From: Garicola koreensis
Lineage (GTDB): Bacteria > Actinomycetota > Actinomycetes > Actinomycetales > Micrococcaceae
Length of the DNA: 64,000 nt
Assembly (NCBI RefSeq): GCF_014195445.1
Contig: NZ_JACIBT010000001.1
Location: 620,001-684,000 of the forward strand
Direction of reading: 5' to 3'
The position numbers and the translations under genes are program-made. How positions within the stretch are numbered: the stretch's first letter is position 1; each line of letters opens with the position of its first letter. Below the pieces are notes generated by a model. That model saw nothing but the letters and a program-made list of their open reading frames with translations. It was not told the origin of the DNA and made no database searches. Of this stretch, positions 26,978 through 35,648 are shown piece by piece.

Positions 26978-28336
26978 TCACGCTCCTACCAGGTTCTGGC
27001 CGCAGACCCGCAGGGTCAGCCCTGAGGTGCCTGCCGCCGAGGGCGAGGCGAGGAACGCCACCGTCTCGGCGACGTCGACCGGCAGCCCGCCCTGGCTCAG
27101 GGAGTTCAGCCGGCGGGCCACCTCGCGGGTGCCCAGCGGCATCTTCGCGGTCATTTCGGTCTCGATGAAGCCCGGTGCCACGGCGTTGATCGTGCCGTGG
27201 CGGGCCTCCAGCTGAGCCGAACCTGCCGAGACCATGCCCATCACCGCGGACTTGGAGGCCGCGTAGTTGGTCTGTCCGCGGTTTCCGGCGATGCCTGAGG
27301 TCGAAGCCAGCGAGACGATGCGCGGGCCCACACCGTTCTCGACACGGCTGAAGAGCTCCGAGCCCAGCAGCGTCCGGTTCATTCGCAGCTGTGACTCAAT
27401 GTTCACCGCGATCACCGAATCCCAGCGCGGGGCGTCCATATTGGCCAGCAGCTTATCGCGGGTGATGCCGGCATTGTGCACCACAATGTCCAAGCGGCCG
27501 TAGTGCTGCTGGGCATGATCCAGAATGCGCTCGGCGGCGTCGTCTCTGGTGATGTCCAGCTGCAGGGCGGTGCCTTCGACCTCATTGGCCGCAGCTGCCA
27601 GCGCCTCCCCGGCGGCCGGGACGTCGACCAGGATCACCTGGGCACCGTCGCGACGCAGCACCTTGGCGATGGAGGCCCCAATCCCGCGGGCAGCACCGGT
27701 GACCACCGCGACCTGGTCCTGAAGTGGGGCGGCCCAGTCATGGGGAAGCTGGCCGTTGACGCTGTTGACGCTGACAAACTGTCCGGAGACGAAGGCGGAG
27801 CGGCCCGAGAGCAGGTAACGCAGCGCACCGGCCACCCCGGGGGCAGTCGCGTCCAGCTGTTCGTGCAGCACGATGCCGTTGGCCGTAGCACCGGCGCGCA
27901 TCTCGTGCGCCAGCGACCGGGTCATACCCTCTGCGCCCTTGCGCGCAGCGCGGGCGGTCGGGTCGTCTGTGGACTCGGGGTCGCGGAAGACCGTGATCAC
28001 CCGCCCGGAGGGCTTGAGCTGTTTGAGCATCCCGCCCAGCTCCAGCACGTTTCTGCTGAGATCAGCCGGGGTGGCCGCTGTGTCGAAGACGGCGACGACG
28101 GCGGCGACCTTCTCCTTAGGGCCGATGTGGCGTCGCACGTCCAGATCCCAGGTGAGCAGCCGGGCGGCAATATTGTCCGCCACCTCTGATGCACCCACCA
28201 CGACGACGGGGCCTTCGATCAGCGGTGCCTCCGGCCGGTAGCGGCGCAGCTTGGCCGGCTGCGGCAGCCCCAGGCTCTTGGTGATCTTCCGGCCCAGGCC
28301 GCTGTTGACGAATTCGGTGTAGGTATCAGTTGCCAT
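26978..28336 (-). CDS. FabG4-type 3-oxoacyl reductase
   Basis: A 452-residue high-molecular-weight FabG. Residues about 1-205 form the flavodoxin-like N-domain seen in mycobacterial FabG4 (Rv0242c, about 454 residues). The C-domain is a classical short-chain reductase with the NAD site VVTGAARGIGASIAKVL, VHNAGITRD, Ser in SLASTSGIAG and the catalytic YAASK. It reduces 3-oxoacyl-CoA/ACP to 3-hydroxyacyl forms. It sits between fadA2 (10 bp upstream) and the hydratase, so the three enzymes make a fatty-acid chain-modifying module. Confidence 0.88.
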   Translation of the reverse strand: MATDTYTEFVNSGLGRKITKSLGLPQPAKLRRYRPEAPLIEGPVVVVGASEVADNIAARLLTWDLDVRRHIGPKEKVAAVVAVFDTAATPADLSRNVLELGGMLKQLKPSGRVITVFRDPESTDDPTARAARKGAEGMTRSLAHEMRAGATANGIVLHEQLDATAPGVAGALRYLLSGRSAFVSGQFVSVNSVNGQLPHDWAAPLQDQVAVVTGAARGIGASIAKVLRRDGAQVILVDVPAAGEALAAAANEVEGTALQLDITRDDAAERILDHAQQHYGRLDIVVHNAGITRDKLLANMDAPRWDSVIAVNIESQLRMNRTLLGSELFSRVENGVGPRIVSLASTSGIAGNRGQTNYAASKSAVMGMVSAGSAQLEARHGTINAVAPGFIETEMTAKMPLGTREVARRLNSLSQGGLPVDVAETVAFLASPSAAGTSGLTLRVCGQNLVGA

Positions 28337-28346
28337 GAAGTCAGTC

Positions 28347-29633
28347 TCACCGTCCTTCGATGATCGCAGTGATTCCTTGGCCGCCTGCGGCGCAGACTGA
28401 GATGAAGCCCAGCTTGCCCGGCTTGCCGTGCAGCAGCTTGGACAGGGTGGCCACGATGCGTCCGCCGGTGGCGGCGAACGGGTGCCCGGCAGCCAGGGAG
28501 GATCCGTTCACATTGAGTCGGCTGCGGTCGATGGTGCCCAGCGGCTTGTCCAGACCCAGCTTCTCGCGGCAGAACTCCGCAGACTCCCAGGCCTTCATCT
28601 GTGCCAGCACGGTGGAGGCGAAGGCCTCGTGGATCTCGAAGTACTCGAAGTCCTCGAAGCTGAGGTTGTTGCGCTTCAGCATCCGTGCCGCGGCGTAGGT
28701 GGGCGCCATCAGCAGCCCCTCCGCACCGTCGACGAAGTCCACTGCGCCCTCTTCGTAGTCGATGAAGTTGGCCAGCTTCGGCAGGTCACGCTCATCGGCC
28801 CACTCTTCCGAGCCCAGCAGCACCGCCGAGGCGCCGTCAGTCAGGGCAGTGGAGTTGGCCGCCGTCATCGTGGCCTGATCGCCCAGGTCCTTGCCGAACG
28901 CCGGGGAGAGCTTGCCCAGCTTCTCCATGGTGGAGTCGGCGCGCATATTGTTGTCCCGGTCCACCCCCTTGAACGGGGTGACCAGGTCGTCGAAGAAGCC
29001 GTCGTCGTAGGCTTTCGCCAAGTTCTTGTGGGAGGCCAGGGCCAGTTCGTCCTGCTCTTCGCGGGAGATCCCCCACTGGTCTGCGGTGATGGCCATGTGC
29101 TCGCCCATCGACAGCCCGGTGCGCGGTTCGTTGACCCCCGGAGCCTGCGGGGCCAGGTGGCCGGGCCGGATCTTCGCCAGCGCCTTCAGCCGCTGCCCGG
29201 TGGTCTTGGCCCGGTTGGCTTCCATGATGATGCCGCGCAGCGCATCGGTGACCACGATGGGGGCATCGGAGATCGAGTCCACCCCGCCGCCGATGGCGGA
29301 GTCGATCTGGCCCAGCTTGATCTTATTGGCCAGCGAGCCGATGGCCTCCATCCCGGTGGCGCAGGCCATCTGCACGTCGTAGGCCGGGGTGTTGGAAGCG
29401 ATCGGGGTGCCCAGCACGGATTCGCGCACCAGGTTGAAGTTCTTGGAGTGCTTCATCACCGCACCGCCGGCCACAGCTCCCAGCTGGGCGCCCTGCAGCC
29501 CGTAGCGGGCAACCAGGCCGTTGAGCGTGGAGGTCAGCATGTCCTGATTGGAGGCCTTGGCGTAGGCGCCGTGGGCGCGGGCAAAAGGTATGCGGTTTGC
29601 GCCGATGATGACGGCGTCGCGGATGTCTGCCAT
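28347..29633 (-). CDS. Acetyl-CoA acyltransferase (thiolase), FadA2/FadI-like
   Basis: A 428-residue thiolase. The nucleophilic cysteine is in VQMACATGMEAIG, the histidine in AAGHPFAATGGRIV, and the second cysteine in SVCAAGGQGITA. It cleaves 3-ketoacyl-CoA with CoA, or runs in reverse. GGAAGGTGA precedes the ATG at 29633. It heads the fadA2-fabG4-htdX operon and is divergent from the FadE5-type dehydrogenase, sharing a 99-bp control region with it. Confidence 0.9.
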   Translation of the reverse strand: MADIRDAVIIGANRIPFARAHGAYAKASNQDMLTSTLNGLVARYGLQGAQLGAVAGGAVMKHSKNFNLVRESVLGTPIASNTPAYDVQMACATGMEAIGSLANKIKLGQIDSAIGGGVDSISDAPIVVTDALRGIIMEANRAKTTGQRLKALAKIRPGHLAPQAPGVNEPRTGLSMGEHMAITADQWGISREEQDELALASHKNLAKAYDDGFFDDLVTPFKGVDRDNNMRADSTMEKLGKLSPAFGKDLGDQATMTAANSTALTDGASAVLLGSEEWADERDLPKLANFIDYEEGAVDFVDGAEGLLMAPTYAAARMLKRNNLSFEDFEYFEIHEAFASTVLAQMKAWESAEFCREKLGLDKPLGTIDRSRLNVNGSSLAAGHPFAATGGRIVATLSKLLHGKPGKLGFISVCAAGGQGITAIIEGR

Positions 29634-29676
29634 GGTGTTTCACCTTCCCGTGTGGCTTTATTACTCATCAGTATCT

Positions 29677-29682
29677 TAGACT
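29677..29682 (+). promoter_or_regulatory. Candidate -10 box (TAGACT) of fadE5-like gene
   Basis: TAGACT, 50 bases before the ATG, would give a leader of about 44 bases carrying the AGGAGG at 29721-29726. The same 99-bp region must also drive the divergent fadA2 operon. Confidence 0.4.
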
Positions 29683-29732
29683 ACAGGTGTCGGCTATCAC
29701 CAACGCCTAAATTCTCCCTCAGGAGGTTCCCT

Positions 29733-31811
29733 ATGACCACTGCTCACGACGACGCCACCACCGACGAGTTCTCCATGGCGTCCGTTGACGTCGAAGAGGT
29801 CGAACAGCTGCTGCTGGGCGACTTCCCGGATGTGCGCCGCGATGCGCGGGAACAGATGAAGGATCCGCAGTTCCACAAGATCGAGGGACTCAGCACCGAG
29901 GACCAGCGCGAGCGGACCTATAAGCAGCTCATCGCACTGACCGAGAGCGGCTCGGTCCACCGCGCGTTCCCCGCCGAGTTCGGCGGCCAGGACGCCCACG
30001 GGGCCAACATCGCCTCCTTCGAGGAGCTGGTCACCGCTGATCCCTCCCTGCAGATCAAGGCAGGTGTGCAGTGGGGCCTGTTCGGCGCAGCGGTGATGCA
30101 CCTGGGCTCCCACGAGCATCACGGACGCTTCCTGCCCGGGATCATGGATCTCTCCGTGCCCGGAGCCTACGCGATGACCGAATTCGGCCACGGCTCGGAT
30201 GTCGCCGCCCTGGGAACCACTGCCACCTACGATCCGCAGACCCAGGAATTCGTGGTCCACACACCCTTCACCGCCGCCACCAAGCGTTTCCTGGGCAACG
30301 CGGCCCTGCACGCCAAGGCCGCTGTGGTCTTCGCCCAGCTGATCACCCAGGGGGTCAACCACGGGGTGCACTGCTTCTACATGGACATCCGTGATGACAG
30401 CGGCGAGCCCCTGGAGGGAATCACCATCACCGACGACGGCCATAAGGGCGGTCTCAACGGTGTGGACAACGGCCAGGTCAGCTTCGATCAGGTCCGCATT
30501 CCGCGCACCAATCTGCTCAACCGCTACGGCGACGTCGACGCCGAGGGCACCTATTACTCCTCCATCGAATCGCCGGGCCGGCGGTTCTTCACCATGCTCG
30601 GCACTCTGGTGCAGGGCCGGGTCTCGCTGACCGGTGCCGCCGTCTCGGCCTCGAAGCTGGGCCTGGTCGGGGCGATCACCTACGGCAATCAGCGCCGCCA
30701 GTTCAACGCCGCCTCCCCCACTGAGGAGGAGGTGCTGCTGGACTATCAGCTGCACCAGCGCCGGCTGATTCCGCGGCTGGCGACCACCTACGCCGCCTCC
30801 TTCGCGCACGAGAAGCTGCTGGCCAAACTCGATGAGGTCTTCTCCGGCCGCGACGGCTCTGATGAGAACCGTCAGGAGCTTGAGACGTTGGCCGCGGCCA
30901 TAAAACCGACCACCACCTGGCACGCACTCGACGCGCTGCAGGAGGCCCGTGAAGCCTGCGGCGGGGCCGGCTACATCTCCGAGAACCGGTTCACCTCCCT
31001 GCACGCAGACCTGGACGTCTACGTCACCTTTGAAGGCGACAACAACGTGCTGCTGCAGCTGGTCGCCAAGCGGCTGCTGGCCGACTACGCCGCCGAGTTC
31101 AAGGACGCCGACGTCGGGGCGCTGGCCAGCTACGTGGCCAACCAGGCCTCAGACACGGTGATGCACCGCTTCGGCCTGCGCCGGGCGCTGCAGGAGGTGC
31201 GCGACACCGGCAACGAGCGACGCAGCGCCAACTGGTTCAAGCAGCCTGAGGTGCAGCACGGGCTGCTGGCCGGCCGGGTGCGTCAGCTGGTCGCCGATGT
31301 GGCCACTGAGCTGCGCAGCGTGGCCAAGCTGTCCCCGCAGCAGCAGGCCGATAAGTTCAACGAGCACCAGTACGAGATCATCAGCGCCGCCAAGGCCCAC
31401 GCCGACCTGCTGCTGTGGGAGTCCTTCACCGACGCCCTGGAGAGGATCAAGGACCCCGGCACTGTACAGGTGCTCACCTGGCTGCGCGACATCTTTGCAC
31501 TGAGCCAGATCGAGGACTCCCTGGGCTGGTACCTCAGCAACGGGCGGATGTCCTCACAGCGGGCCAGGACCCTGGCCCCCTACATCAACCGTCTGGTGGC
31601 ACGGGTGCGGCCCCACGCCCAGGATCTGGTCGACAGCTTCGGGTTCGCCCCGGAGCATGTGCGCATGGAGGTCGCCTCCGGCGCGGAGAAGGCCCGTCAG
31701 GATGAGGCCATGGACTACTACCGCAGGCTGCGGGCCTCCTCCGAGGCACCAGTGGATGAGAAGACGCTGGTGGACCGCAAGCGGGCCGCCAACAAGAGTA
31801 GAAAGAAGTAA
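29733..31811 (+). CDS. Acyl-CoA dehydrogenase, FadE5 type
   Basis: A 692-residue large acyl-CoA dehydrogenase. FAD-site motifs include AYAMTEFGHGSDVAALGTTATYD and a QVRIPRTNLLNRYGDV segment. The C-terminal EACGGAGYISENRF and FEGDNNVLLQLVAKRLL complete the active site, and an extra helical domain follows as in FadE5 (Rv0244c). It performs the first step of beta-oxidation across many chain lengths. AGGAGG lies 6 bases before the ATG at 29733, and 435 codons of upstream open frame are the antisense shadow of fadA2. Confidence 0.9.
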   Translation: MTTAHDDATTDEFSMASVDVEEVEQLLLGDFPDVRRDAREQMKDPQFHKIEGLSTEDQRERTYKQLIALTESGSVHRAFPAEFGGQDAHGANIASFEELVTADPSLQIKAGVQWGLFGAAVMHLGSHEHHGRFLPGIMDLSVPGAYAMTEFGHGSDVAALGTTATYDPQTQEFVVHTPFTAATKRFLGNAALHAKAAVVFAQLITQGVNHGVHCFYMDIRDDSGEPLEGITITDDGHKGGLNGVDNGQVSFDQVRIPRTNLLNRYGDVDAEGTYYSSIESPGRRFFTMLGTLVQGRVSLTGAAVSASKLGLVGAITYGNQRRQFNAASPTEEEVLLDYQLHQRRLIPRLATTYAASFAHEKLLAKLDEVFSGRDGSDENRQELETLAAAIKPTTTWHALDALQEAREACGGAGYISENRFTSLHADLDVYVTFEGDNNVLLQLVAKRLLADYAAEFKDADVGALASYVANQASDTVMHRFGLRRALQEVRDTGNERRSANWFKQPEVQHGLLAGRVRQLVADVATELRSVAKLSPQQQADKFNEHQYEIISAAKAHADLLLWESFTDALERIKDPGTVQVLTWLRDIFALSQIEDSLGWYLSNGRMSSQRARTLAPYINRLVARVRPHAQDLVDSFGFAPEHVRMEVASGAEKARQDEAMDYYRRLRASSEAPVDEKTLVDRKRAANKSRKK

Positions 31812-31817
31812 GAGCGA

Positions 31818-34526
31818 CTAGGCAGCCCCGGCCTGAGCGCTCAGCGCCCGCAGCAGGTGATCCTGCTCCTCGACGAGGATGCGGCGCAGCGCGGCCGGGG
31901 CCGCTGTGTGCTCGGCCAGCCAATCGCGGGTCAGCACAGCCACCGGATGCTTCTGCGGCTGCTGGCCGGGGCTGAGGCTCTGGCTGCCGGGGAAGAGCCC
32001 ACGGATTACCCGCGTCGCCTGACCCTGGGTCATCTTCTCCCACACCCCCGTCAGCGATTCGAAGTAGGCCTCAGCGAAGTCGGCCGTCAGGCCCTGGGGG
32101 TCAGCGCAGAACCCGGCCACCGTGGCGCTGAGATGATCGTTGGAGAGCTCCACACCCTCGGCGTCGGTGCCGGTCAGCGCCTGATCGAAGGCCGCCTGCT
32201 TGACTTTTCGGTCCGGCCGGGCCGCCAGCGCCAGCCGGTGGGCGATCCTCGAGCGCGCCGTAGTCCGGCTGTTCAGCTCGGCGTCGAGCATCTGTGCGTC
32301 GGCGCGGCCGTGGGCCGCCAGGGCCTGCAGGAAGGCCCAGCGCAGCTCCTCATCGACGTCGAGTCCGCTGATGCCGTTGTCGGCGGCGTTTCCGTCCAGC
32401 AGATCCGCGATGAGATCCAGCTGCTCGGGGCTGCGGCGAGAGACGCTGGCCAGGGTGCGCGCCGCCGCGCGCTGCACGTCTGAGCCCTCAGCGGCAGCGA
32501 TGAATTCGGCCAGCCGGGAGGTCAGTTGGGCTTCCAGCTCGGCGCGCTGGGAGGCTGGGGCGAAGCGGTCGGTGGCCGCATCGGCCTGGCGCAGCAGTGT
32601 GGAGGCCACCGAGACTTCCGGGATCTGCAGCCCCAGGGTGGTGACGGCGTTCACGAACCGCGCAGCGGTCAGCTCGGCGTCACGGACCATGGACCACAGT
32701 GCGGCCCAGACCGTAGCGCGGGCCAGCGGGTCGCCCACCGGGCAGCTCAGCGCCGCGGCGACCGAGGCCGGGTCCAGGCTCAGCTTGGCGTAGGTCAGGT
32801 CCTCATCGTTGGGCAGGATCAGCCGCGGCACCTCCTCCTGGGGAAGGTTGATGCCCGGCACCTCCGTGAGCCCGTCGGGGGCATCGGGGGGGATCTCCAC
32901 TGGGACTGAGGCCGTCCGGGTCAGCGCTCCTGTGCCGTCCAGGGTGAAGAGTCCCACGCGGGTCACATGCGGCCGAGCAACCGGATCACCGGTGGTGGGA
33001 TCGGTCCCGCTCTGGCGGACCGACAGCGTTCCGGCGTCGTCGATCTCTGCGGCCAGCACCGGAATGCCGGCGGTCTGCAGCCACGCCTGTGCCCAGGTGT
33101 GCATGTCTTTTCCGGTGGTGGCCTCCAGCTCGGAGAGGAAGTCCTGCAGAGTGGCGTTGCCGAAGGCATGGCGGGCGAAGTACCGCTGGGCTGCGGTGCG
33201 GAAGGAGTCCTGACCGGCGTAGGCGGCCAGCTGCTTCAGCACTGCGGCCCCCTTGGCGTAGGTGATGCCGTCGAAGTTCTGGTCGGCGGCCTCCAGATCG
33301 GTGATGTCGGCGACGATGGGGTGGGTCGTGGGCAGCTGGTCCTGTACATAGGCCCACCCCTTGCGCGAGTTGGCGAAGGAGATCCATCCGGTGGTGAACT
33401 CGGTGGCCGAATCCACCCCGTAGGCGCCCATGTAGTCGGCGAAGGACTCCTTCAGCCACAGATCGTCCCACCAGCCCATGGTGACCAGGTCGCCGAACCA
33501 CATGTGCGCCATCTCGTGCAGGATGGTGTTGGCGCGGGTCTCGTGCTGGGCCTGCGTCGCCGCAGTGTCGAACACATAGGCTTCGGTGAAGGTGACCAGA
33601 CCGGGGTTCTCCATCGCACCCAGGTTGTACTCCGGGACGAAGACCTGATCGTACTTCTGCCTGCCGTGAGCACCGGCTCCCCAGGGGTAGGGGTAGGCAA
33701 ATTCGGCGTGGAAGAAGTCCAAACCCTGTTTGGTGACGGTGAAGAGCTCCTCGGCGTCGAGGTGTTCGGCCAGTGATCTGCGGCACAGCAGGGCCAGATC
33801 GATGCTGAAGGGCTCACCGCCGGGCACGCTCCCGCGCCACTGGTCGCTGACCAAGTGATAGGGCCCGGCCAGCAGGGTGGTGATGTAGGTGCTCATCGGT
33901 TCGGTTTCGGCGAAGCTGACCTTCACCAGGCCCACCCCCTCCAGCCCTGCGGCGTGGCCGCTGACGGTCTGGCGGGAGACTTCGGGACTGTTGGAGCGCA
34001 GCTGCCAGGTCACCGGCCCGGTGACGGCGAAGCGGAATCGGGCCTTGATGTCGGGCTGCTCGAACACCGGGAACACCCTGCGGCAGTCGGCCGGCTCGTA
34101 CTGGGTGTAGAGGTAGACCTGGCCGTCGCTGGGGTCCACGAACCGGTGCATGCCCTCCCCGGAACGGCTGAAACGCGAGTGCGAGCGGATCTCCACCACA
34201 TTCTGCCCCTCGCTGAGCCCGGAGAGCAGGATCCGTGCGCCGCCGACATGGGTGTCGATGGGCCGGGGTTCGCCATTGATGCTCAGCGACTCCACCGAGG
34301 CGCCGATGTAGTCCAGGAAGATGTAGTCCGACAAGCCGGCGTCGTCGTGGGTGGGGGTGTACGTGAGGTCGATGCGGGTCTCGACCGGATAGGTGGCAGC
34401 ATTCTCCCCGGCAGCGTCGGAGAGGTCAGCGTGGACCTGGTAGTGCGAGACCGAGATGGCCGCTGAGCGGGCGCGGGCCTCCTCGCGGGTGAGGTTCTCT
34501 TCGTGAAGATCAGGCATACCTGCCAT
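31818..34526 (-). CDS. pepN: Aminopeptidase N (M1 family)
   Basis: A 902-residue zinc aminopeptidase removing N-terminal residues from peptides in the cytoplasm. The substrate-anchoring GAMENPGLVTFTE and the zinc site HEMAHMWFGDLVTMGWWDDLWLKESF, cut here by rule to its key parts HEMAH and the Glu in LKESFADY, are intact. The C-terminal half is the helical ERAP1-like domain. Its ATG (34526) abuts the tatC stop (TGA then ATG), so translation is probably coupled. The ending AQAGAA is ordinary for the actinobacterial enzyme. Confidence 0.93.
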   Translation of the reverse strand: MAGMPDLHEENLTREEARARSAAISVSHYQVHADLSDAAGENAATYPVETRIDLTYTPTHDDAGLSDYIFLDYIGASVESLSINGEPRPIDTHVGGARILLSGLSEGQNVVEIRSHSRFSRSGEGMHRFVDPSDGQVYLYTQYEPADCRRVFPVFEQPDIKARFRFAVTGPVTWQLRSNSPEVSRQTVSGHAAGLEGVGLVKVSFAETEPMSTYITTLLAGPYHLVSDQWRGSVPGGEPFSIDLALLCRRSLAEHLDAEELFTVTKQGLDFFHAEFAYPYPWGAGAHGRQKYDQVFVPEYNLGAMENPGLVTFTEAYVFDTAATQAQHETRANTILHEMAHMWFGDLVTMGWWDDLWLKESFADYMGAYGVDSATEFTTGWISFANSRKGWAYVQDQLPTTHPIVADITDLEAADQNFDGITYAKGAAVLKQLAAYAGQDSFRTAAQRYFARHAFGNATLQDFLSELEATTGKDMHTWAQAWLQTAGIPVLAAEIDDAGTLSVRQSGTDPTTGDPVARPHVTRVGLFTLDGTGALTRTASVPVEIPPDAPDGLTEVPGINLPQEEVPRLILPNDEDLTYAKLSLDPASVAAALSCPVGDPLARATVWAALWSMVRDAELTAARFVNAVTTLGLQIPEVSVASTLLRQADAATDRFAPASQRAELEAQLTSRLAEFIAAAEGSDVQRAAARTLASVSRRSPEQLDLIADLLDGNAADNGISGLDVDEELRWAFLQALAAHGRADAQMLDAELNSRTTARSRIAHRLALAARPDRKVKQAAFDQALTGTDAEGVELSNDHLSATVAGFCADPQGLTADFAEAYFESLTGVWEKMTQGQATRVIRGLFPGSQSLSPGQQPQKHPVAVLTRDWLAEHTAAPAALRRILVEEQDHLLRALSAQAGAA

Positions 34527-35351
34527 TCAAGCAGATACGGCCTCACCTTTAGCGCGGCGTCTGTCGTGGAGCAGGCACAGGCCGATCGCGACGGCGAAGA
34601 GCGCGGTGATCGGGCCCATGAGGAAGAACATGGTGATCGCCTCGCCTCCCGGGGCAGCCATGGCTGAGATGACGGCGATCAGCAGCACCACCCAGCGCCA
34701 GGAGTGCAGGATCTGCTTGCCGCTGACGATGCCCATCATATTGATGCCCACCAGGACCACCGGCACAACCATCGCGACGCCGCAGGCCAGGAAGAGGTGC
34801 AGCACGAAGGTGAAGTAGATGTCGGGGGCGATGATGTTCGCCGTGCCCTCGGGGTTGAGGCTGAAGAAGAACTCGATGGCCCGCGGCAGCACAATGTAGG
34901 CCATCAGGATCCCGGCGACGAACAGCGGAACCGAGGCGCCGATGAACGCGATCGCGTAGCGCTTCTCGACCTTGCGCAGCCCGGGCATGATGAAGGCCCA
35001 CAGCTGATAGAGCCACACCGGTGAGGAGATGATGACGCCGACGAACAGTGAGATGCGGATCAGCAGGTCAAGGGGCTGGCCGACGGCGTTGAAGGCGATC
35101 TGGGTCAGCCGGTTGCCCTCGGCGTCTGTGTAGCCCTGAACGGGGTCGGAGAGCAGCTCGAAGATCCAGTCGTAGAGGAAGAAGCCTGCGACCGAACCGG
35201 CCACAATGCCCACTGCCGCGATGGTGAGGCGTTTGCGCAGCTCTTTGAGATGCTCGCGCAGCGACATATGGGCCTCGGGGTCGCGGCGACGCCCCTTGCG
35301 GCGCTTCTTCGTGGCCCCCTCAGCCGGCTGGCCGCGTTCAGCGAGCGTCAT
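34527..35351 (-). CDS. tatC: Sec-independent protein translocase TatC
   Basis: A 274-residue membrane protein, the receptor and core of the twin-arginine export channel. It has six hydrophobic segments and the family N-terminal pattern SLREHLKELRKRLTIAA. A Lys/Arg-rich extension of about 28 residues precedes this (GATKKRRKGRRRD), so an internal start at the Met before SLREHL is also possible. It lies 6 bp after tatA. No tatB is in the window; actinobacteria often encode it elsewhere. Confidence 0.93.
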   Translation of the reverse strand: MTLAERGQPAEGATKKRRKGRRRDPEAHMSLREHLKELRKRLTIAAVGIVAGSVAGFFLYDWIFELLSDPVQGYTDAEGNRLTQIAFNAVGQPLDLLIRISLFVGVIISSPVWLYQLWAFIMPGLRKVEKRYAIAFIGASVPLFVAGILMAYIVLPRAIEFFFSLNPEGTANIIAPDIYFTFVLHLFLACGVAMVVPVVLVGINMMGIVSGKQILHSWRWVVLLIAVISAMAAPGGEAITMFFLMGPITALFAVAIGLCLLHDRRRAKGEAVSA

Positions 35352-35357
35352 CCGGGG

Positions 35358-35609
35358 TCAGCGGTGGTCTTTGGGCTTGCGCGTTCTGTGCGCCTCAGCG
35401 GTGGGGTCGACGACTTCGCCTTGGACGGCGCGCGGCTCACCCTCGGTGTGGTCACCGGAGCTCTGATCCTCATTGGTGGTCTTGATCTCTGACTTGAAGA
35501 TCCGCGCAGACTGGCCCATGGATTTCGCCAGCTTCGGCAGCCGGGTGGCGCCGAAGAGCAGCAGAACGATGGCCAGGATGATCAGCCACTGCCAGCCTTG
35601 AATTCCCAT
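35358..35609 (-). CDS. tatA: Sec-independent protein translocase TatA
   Basis: An 83-residue pore-forming subunit. One N-terminal transmembrane helix (GWQWLIILAIVLLLF) is followed by the hinge FGATRLPKLAKSMG and an amphipathic, then acidic, tail. It oligomerises with TatC to pass folded twin-arginine proteins across the membrane. GAGGAAAGGA precedes the ATG. It follows pafBC by 39 bp in the same operon, an order shared with Mycobacterium (pafC-tatA-tatC). Confidence 0.93.
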   Translation of the reverse strand: MGIQGWQWLIILAIVLLLFGATRLPKLAKSMGQSARIFKSEIKTTNEDQSSGDHTEGEPRAVQGEVVDPTAEAHRTRKPKDHR

Positions 35610-35648
35610 TACGAGTGTCCTTTCCTCAATGGTCCAAGTTTAGCGGAC

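Noticed and set aside
28428-29732. Upstream extension of the FadE5 frame by 435 codons
   Set aside because: The real start at 29733 has AGGAGG; the extension is antisense to fadA2.
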